Shown piece after piece: positions 41,889 through 44,795 of a DNA stretch of 44,795 bases. Every line of letters begins with the position of its first letter. The first letter of the stretch is position 1. The DNA lies in the NCBI GenBank assembly GCA_963204785.1, contig CAUJHG010000044.1, positions 1 through 44,795 of the forward strand. Reading direction: 5' to 3'. Source of the stretch: Pseudomonadota bacterium. Its GTDB lineage: Bacteria; Pseudomonadota; Gammaproteobacteria; Burkholderiales; Burkholderiaceae_E. Both the position numbers and the translations under genes were made by a program. The notes under the pieces are model-generated. The model had not been told where the DNA came from and did no database searches. It saw only the letters and a program-made list of their open reading frames with translations.

Positions 41889-43418
41889 ATGAATTCCCCC
41901 TTCAGCCGCATCGGCGTCGTCGGCGCAGGCGCCATGGGACGCGGCATCGTCCAGCTCTACGCCCAGTGCGGCCACCAGGTCGTCCTGCACGACATGCAGA
42001 AAACCGCGATCGACGCGGCGCTGGCCTACCTGCACGACACCTTCTCCAGGCTCGCCGAGAAGGGGCGGATGACCCCGGAGCAGGCGCAGGCCGCGATCGG
42101 GCACGTGAGCGCCGCCGACTCGCTGCAGGATTTCGCCGGCTGCGACCTGGTCATCGAAGCGATCGCCGAGCGACTCGACGTCAAGCGCCAGACCTTCATC
42201 GCGCTCGAGGAGATCGTCGGCCCCGACTGCGTGCTCGCCAGCAATACCTCGTCGCTGTCGATCACCGCGATCGCTGCCGCCTGCGAGCACCCGGGGCGCG
42301 TGGCTGGCTACCACTTCTTCAACCCGGTGCCCCTGATGAAGGTGGTCGAGGTGGTCCGGGGGCCGCGCACCAGTGCGCAGGTGATCGACCGGCTCGTCGA
42401 GCTGTCGCGAGTGGCAGGGCACACGCCGGTGGTCTGCCAGGACACCCCCGGGTTCATCGTCAACCACGCCGGACGCGGCTTCGGCCCGGAGTCGCTGCGG
42501 GTGCTGCACGAAGGGGTCGCCGAGGTTCCGGTGATCGACCGCCTGCTGCGCGAGCAGGTCGACATCGGCGGCCAGGGCTTCAGGCTCGGACCCTTCGAAC
42601 TGATGGATCTCACCGGCCTGGACGTCTCCCATCCGGTGATGGAGTCGATCTACCACCAGTACTACGAGGAGCCGCGCTACAAGCCTTCGGTGATCGGCGC
42701 GCAGCGCGTCGCCGCGGGGCTGTACGGACGCAAGACCGGCGAGGGCTTCTACAGCCACGCGGGCGGCGCCCAGCAGACGCCGGCCGAGCCGCCGGCGCCC
42801 GCCCTGCCCGCGGGCCTGCGCGTCTGGGTGGCGCCCGGCGAAATGCGTGACGCGGTCCGCGAACTGGTCACCGGGCTGGGCGCATCGCTGGACGAGGGCA
42901 GCGCGCCTGCCGCCGATTCGCTGATCGTCGTCACCCCGCTGGGGCTGGACGCGACCACCGCTGCCCGCGGGCTGGACGCAAGCCGCGTGATCGCGCTGGA
43001 CACGCTGTTCCCCTTCGGGCTGCGCGCGTGCAAGCGCCGCGCGATCATGAGCACCCCGGCGACGCTTCCGGCGGTGCGCGAGGCTGCGCACGCGCTGTTC
43101 GCCGCCGACGGGGCCCGCGTCGGGGTCCTGCGCGACAGTCCCGGCTTCGTGGCGCAGCGCGTGGTGGCGATGATCGTCACCATCGCCTGCGACATCGCAC
43201 AGCAGCAGGTGGCCTCGCCGGCCGACATCGACGTCGCGGTCCGCCTCGGCCTGGGCTATCCGCTGGGCCCGCTGGCGATGGGCGACGCAATCGGTCCGCA
43301 GCGCATCCTCGCGATCCTTGCCGGAATGCACGAGGTCACCGGCGACCCGCGCTGCCGCCCCAGCCTCTGGCTGCAACGACGTGCCCAGCTGGGCCTGTCG
43401 CTGCTGCACGAGGAATGA
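41889..43418 (+). CDS. 3-hydroxyacyl-CoA dehydrogenase, two-domain (PaaH/PaaC-like)
   Basis: This 509-residue enzyme oxidises 3-hydroxyacyl-CoA to 3-oxoacyl-CoA with NAD+. The Rossmann fold begins 'IGVVGAGAMGRGIVQLYAQ' (GxGxxG at 12-17). The catalytic His142 is in 'GYHFFNPVPLMKVVEVVRGP'. Two 3HCDH C-terminal domains are present: the first around residues 190-290 ('GRGFGPESLRVLHEGVAEVP'), the second after about residue 410 with 'GFVAQRVVAMIVTIACDIAQ' and 'GLGYPLGPLAMGDAIG'. This double form occurs in phenylacetate and fatty-acid degradation genes. It is followed 70 nt later by the kinase gene. Confidence 0.93.
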   Translation: MNSPFSRIGVVGAGAMGRGIVQLYAQCGHQVVLHDMQKTAIDAALAYLHDTFSRLAEKGRMTPEQAQAAIGHVSAADSLQDFAGCDLVIEAIAERLDVKRQTFIALEEIVGPDCVLASNTSSLSITAIAAACEHPGRVAGYHFFNPVPLMKVVEVVRGPRTSAQVIDRLVELSRVAGHTPVVCQDTPGFIVNHAGRGFGPESLRVLHEGVAEVPVIDRLLREQVDIGGQGFRLGPFELMDLTGLDVSHPVMESIYHQYYEEPRYKPSVIGAQRVAAGLYGRKTGEGFYSHAGGAQQTPAEPPAPALPAGLRVWVAPGEMRDAVRELVTGLGASLDEGSAPAADSLIVVTPLGLDATTAARGLDASRVIALDTLFPFGLRACKRRAIMSTPATLPAVREAAHALFAADGARVGVLRDSPGFVAQRVVAMIVTIACDIAQQQVASPADIDVAVRLGLGYPLGPLAMGDAIGPQRILAILAGMHEVTGDPRCRPSLWLQRRAQLGLSLLHEE

Positions 43419-43488
43419 ACCGGCACCGGCCCGCCGCACCAGACCCGGGCGGGCCGCTCCGGACAACACCAGAGAACAGGAGAGTCCC

Positions 43489-44571
43489 TTGTCGGAAGAC
43501 ACCGATAAATTCATCGGCTCGATGCAGGTCCCGGAGCGCCATCGCTTCGACACCGGAGCGCTCGCGAGCTACCTGAAGGACCGCCTGCCCGATTTCCAGG
43601 GCCCCGTGAGCGTGGAGCTCTTCAAGGGTGGCCAGTCGAACCCGACCTACCGGCTGATCACCCCGAAGCGCAACTACGTGATGCGCGCCAAGCCCGGCCC
43701 GGTGGCCAGGCTGCTGCCCTCGGCACACGCGATCGAGCGCGAGTTCAAGGTCCTGAAGGCGCTCGGCCCCACCGACGTCCCGGTCCCCGAGGTCTACTGC
43801 CTGTGCGAGGACGAGGAGGTGATCGGACGGGCGTTCTACGTGATGGAATGCCTCGAGGGTCGCGTCCTGTGGGACCAGAGCCTGCCCGATTCGAGCAAGG
43901 AGGAGCGCTTCGCGATCTACGACGAGATGAACCGCGTGATCTCGGCGCTGCACAACGTCGATCACAAGGCGGTTGGCCTCGAGGACTTCGGCAGGCCCGG
44001 CAACTACTTCGCGCGGCAGATCGGCCGCTGGAGCAAGCAGTACCAGCTCTCCGAGACCGAACCCATTGCGCAGATGCACCGGCTGATCGAGTGGCTGCCC
44101 CGGAGCATCCCGGCCGGCGAGGACACCTCGATCGTGCACGGCGACTACCGGCTGGACAACATGATGTTCGCGAAGGACCGTCCGAAGGTGATCGGCGTGC
44201 TCGACTGGGAGCTGTCCACGCTGGGGCATCCGCTCGCCGACTTCTCCTACCACTGCATGAGCTGGCACATCCCGCCCGAGCGCTTCCGCGGCATCGGCGG
44301 GCTGGATCTCGCCGCGCTCGGGATCCCGGACGAGCAGACCTACGTGCGGATGTACTGCGAACGCACCGGCCGCGACCCCGCCCAGATCCTCGAGCACTGG
44401 AACTTCTACCTCGCCTACAACATGTTCCGGCTCGCCGCGATCCTGCAGGGGATCGTCAAGCGGGTGGTCGACGGCACTGCGTCGAACGCGCAGGCGCCTG
44501 CCACCGCCGAGCGCGTGCGTCCGCTGGCCGAACTGGGCTGGGCCTACGCCCGGCGCGCCGGCGCGAAGTGA
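43489..44571 (+). CDS. APH-fold phosphotransferase, ACAD10/11-kinase or LvaA-like
   Basis: This 360-residue protein has an aminoglycoside-phosphotransferase/choline-kinase fold. It has 'FKGGQSNPTYRL' in the N-lobe and 'NYVMRAKPGPVARLLPSAHA', which likely holds the ATP-binding lysine. The catalytic loop HGDYRLDN is at 217-224 (Asp219, Asn224) and the metal Asp239 lies in 'VLDWELSTLGHPLADFSYH'. All key residues are present, so it is probably active. The start is most likely TTG at 43489, with AGGAGAG 4 nt upstream, giving the family N-terminus SEDTDKFIGSM. It lies directly before an acyl-CoA dehydrogenase gene. Proteins of this type phosphorylate hydroxyacyl-CoAs, and antibiotic modification is improbable. 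Confidence 0.88.
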   Translation: MSEDTDKFIGSMQVPERHRFDTGALASYLKDRLPDFQGPVSVELFKGGQSNPTYRLITPKRNYVMRAKPGPVARLLPSAHAIEREFKVLKALGPTDVPVPEVYCLCEDEEVIGRAFYVMECLEGRVLWDQSLPDSSKEERFAIYDEMNRVISALHNVDHKAVGLEDFGRPGNYFARQIGRWSKQYQLSETEPIAQMHRLIEWLPRSIPAGEDTSIVHGDYRLDNMMFAKDRPKVIGVLDWELSTLGHPLADFSYHCMSWHIPPERFRGIGGLDLAALGIPDEQTYVRMYCERTGRDPAQILEHWNFYLAYNMFRLAAILQGIVKRVVDGTASNAQAPATAERVRPLAELGWAYARRAGAK

Positions 44572-44636
44572 GGCGTCCGCACGGACGCACCGAACGCGGT
44601 TTCATCCACCGCACCCCGACGACGAAGGAGACGAAG

Positions 44637-44795
44637 ATGGATTTCGAGTACACCCCGAAGGTGAAGCAGATGCGCGAGCGTCTGATCGCGTTCATGGACG
44701 AGCACATCTACCCGAACGAGCAGCGCTACCACGAGGAGGTGGAGGCCAACCGAGCGGGTGGCAATGCGTGGCAGGCCACGAAGGTGATCGAGGAG
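44637..44795 (+). CDS. Acyl-CoA dehydrogenase, 5' part (runs off the right edge)
   Basis: Fifty-three codons are visible from the ATG at 44637, preceded by AAGGAG 6 nt upstream. The sequence 'MDFEYTPKVKQMRERLIAFM' and 'DEHIYPNEQRYHEEVEAN' is the N-terminal helix pair of the ACAD10/11-like acyl-CoA dehydrogenases that accompany the APH-type kinase. The FAD-binding and catalytic regions lie beyond the window, so the enzyme class rests on this N-terminus and on context. It probably forms an operon with the two genes upstream. Confidence 0.8.
   Translation, partial: MDFEYTPKVKQMRERLIAFMDEHIYPNEQRYHEEVEANRAGGNAWQATKVIEE

Noticed and set aside
41562..43553. A 663-codon minus-strand frame opposite the 3-hydroxyacyl-CoA dehydrogenase
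   Set aside because: The plus-strand gene carries all catalytic motifs and a ribosome-binding site. The reverse frame has none.
43489..44571. Aminoglycoside antibiotic resistance gene
   Set aside because: The fold is APH-like, but the N-terminal sequence and the acyl-CoA dehydrogenase neighbour fit hydroxyacyl-CoA kinases, not aminoglycoside-modifying enzymes.

Overview
This window reads as chromosomal DNA from a GC-rich betaproteobacterium, most likely a member of the Burkholderiales. The basis is protein content and gene order: guaB-guaA, ratA-rnfH divergent from smpB, ppsA divergent from ppsR, the block rpsB-tsf-pyrH-frr-uppS-cdsA-dxr-rseP-bamA-skp-lpxD-fabZ-lpxA-lpxB-rnhB, and smc-zipA-ligA. 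No 16S rRNA, tRNA, CRISPR array, intact transposase or integrase is visible. The genus cannot be named from this sequence alone.

Layout. (1) 1-541: the 5' part of an AbiEi-type antitoxin gene on the minus strand, cut by the window edge, in a locally A+T-rich pocket directly beyond the 3' end of guaA. (2) 542-3661: guaB then guaA (minus), purine biosynthesis. (3) 3689-3993: an 18-bp tandem repeat, then a secreted DUF4124 protein. (4) 4646-5978: ratA-rnfH (minus) divergent from smpB (plus), sharing a symmetric promoter island. (5) 6007-7494: an NfeD protein and a QmcA-type SPFH protein. (6) 7526-7747: the wreck of a branched-chain amino-acid binding-protein gene. (7) 7791-11314: ppsA and its regulator ppsR, divergent, with a 49-bp inverted repeat between them. 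(8) 11409-26931: a nearly unbroken minus-strand block, transcribed from rpsB toward an rRNA methyltransferase gene. It carries translation factors, UMP kinase, isoprenoid and phospholipid synthesis, the site-2 protease RseP, outer-membrane biogenesis (BamA, Skp) and early lipid A synthesis. Many genes touch or overlap by 1-4 nt. (9) 27192-30596: map and glnD (plus). (10) 30615-38145: smc, zipA-like, ligA and an MTAP/MTIP-type phosphorylase (minus). (11) 38377-41644: queF, a PilU-like ATPase, a YffB-type ArsC protein and prmB (plus). (12) 41889-44795: 3-hydroxyacyl-CoA dehydrogenase, an APH-fold kinase and the start of an acyl-CoA dehydrogenase (plus), a catabolic module.

Most of the window is conserved core genome. 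The parts that go beyond housekeeping are the two ends. On the left, the antitoxin gene sits where genomic islands commonly insert, at the 3' end of guaA. On the right, a kinase/acyl-CoA dehydrogenase pair resembles a split form of the eukaryotic ACAD11 fusion and the LvaA/LvaC pair of levulinate catabolism. I found no convincing wholly undescribed system. The smaller unusual features are a likely leaderless map mRNA, symmetric divergent -10 elements, a minisatellite, a REP-like hairpin, a decayed transporter gene, and the absence of dapE between yffB and prmB.
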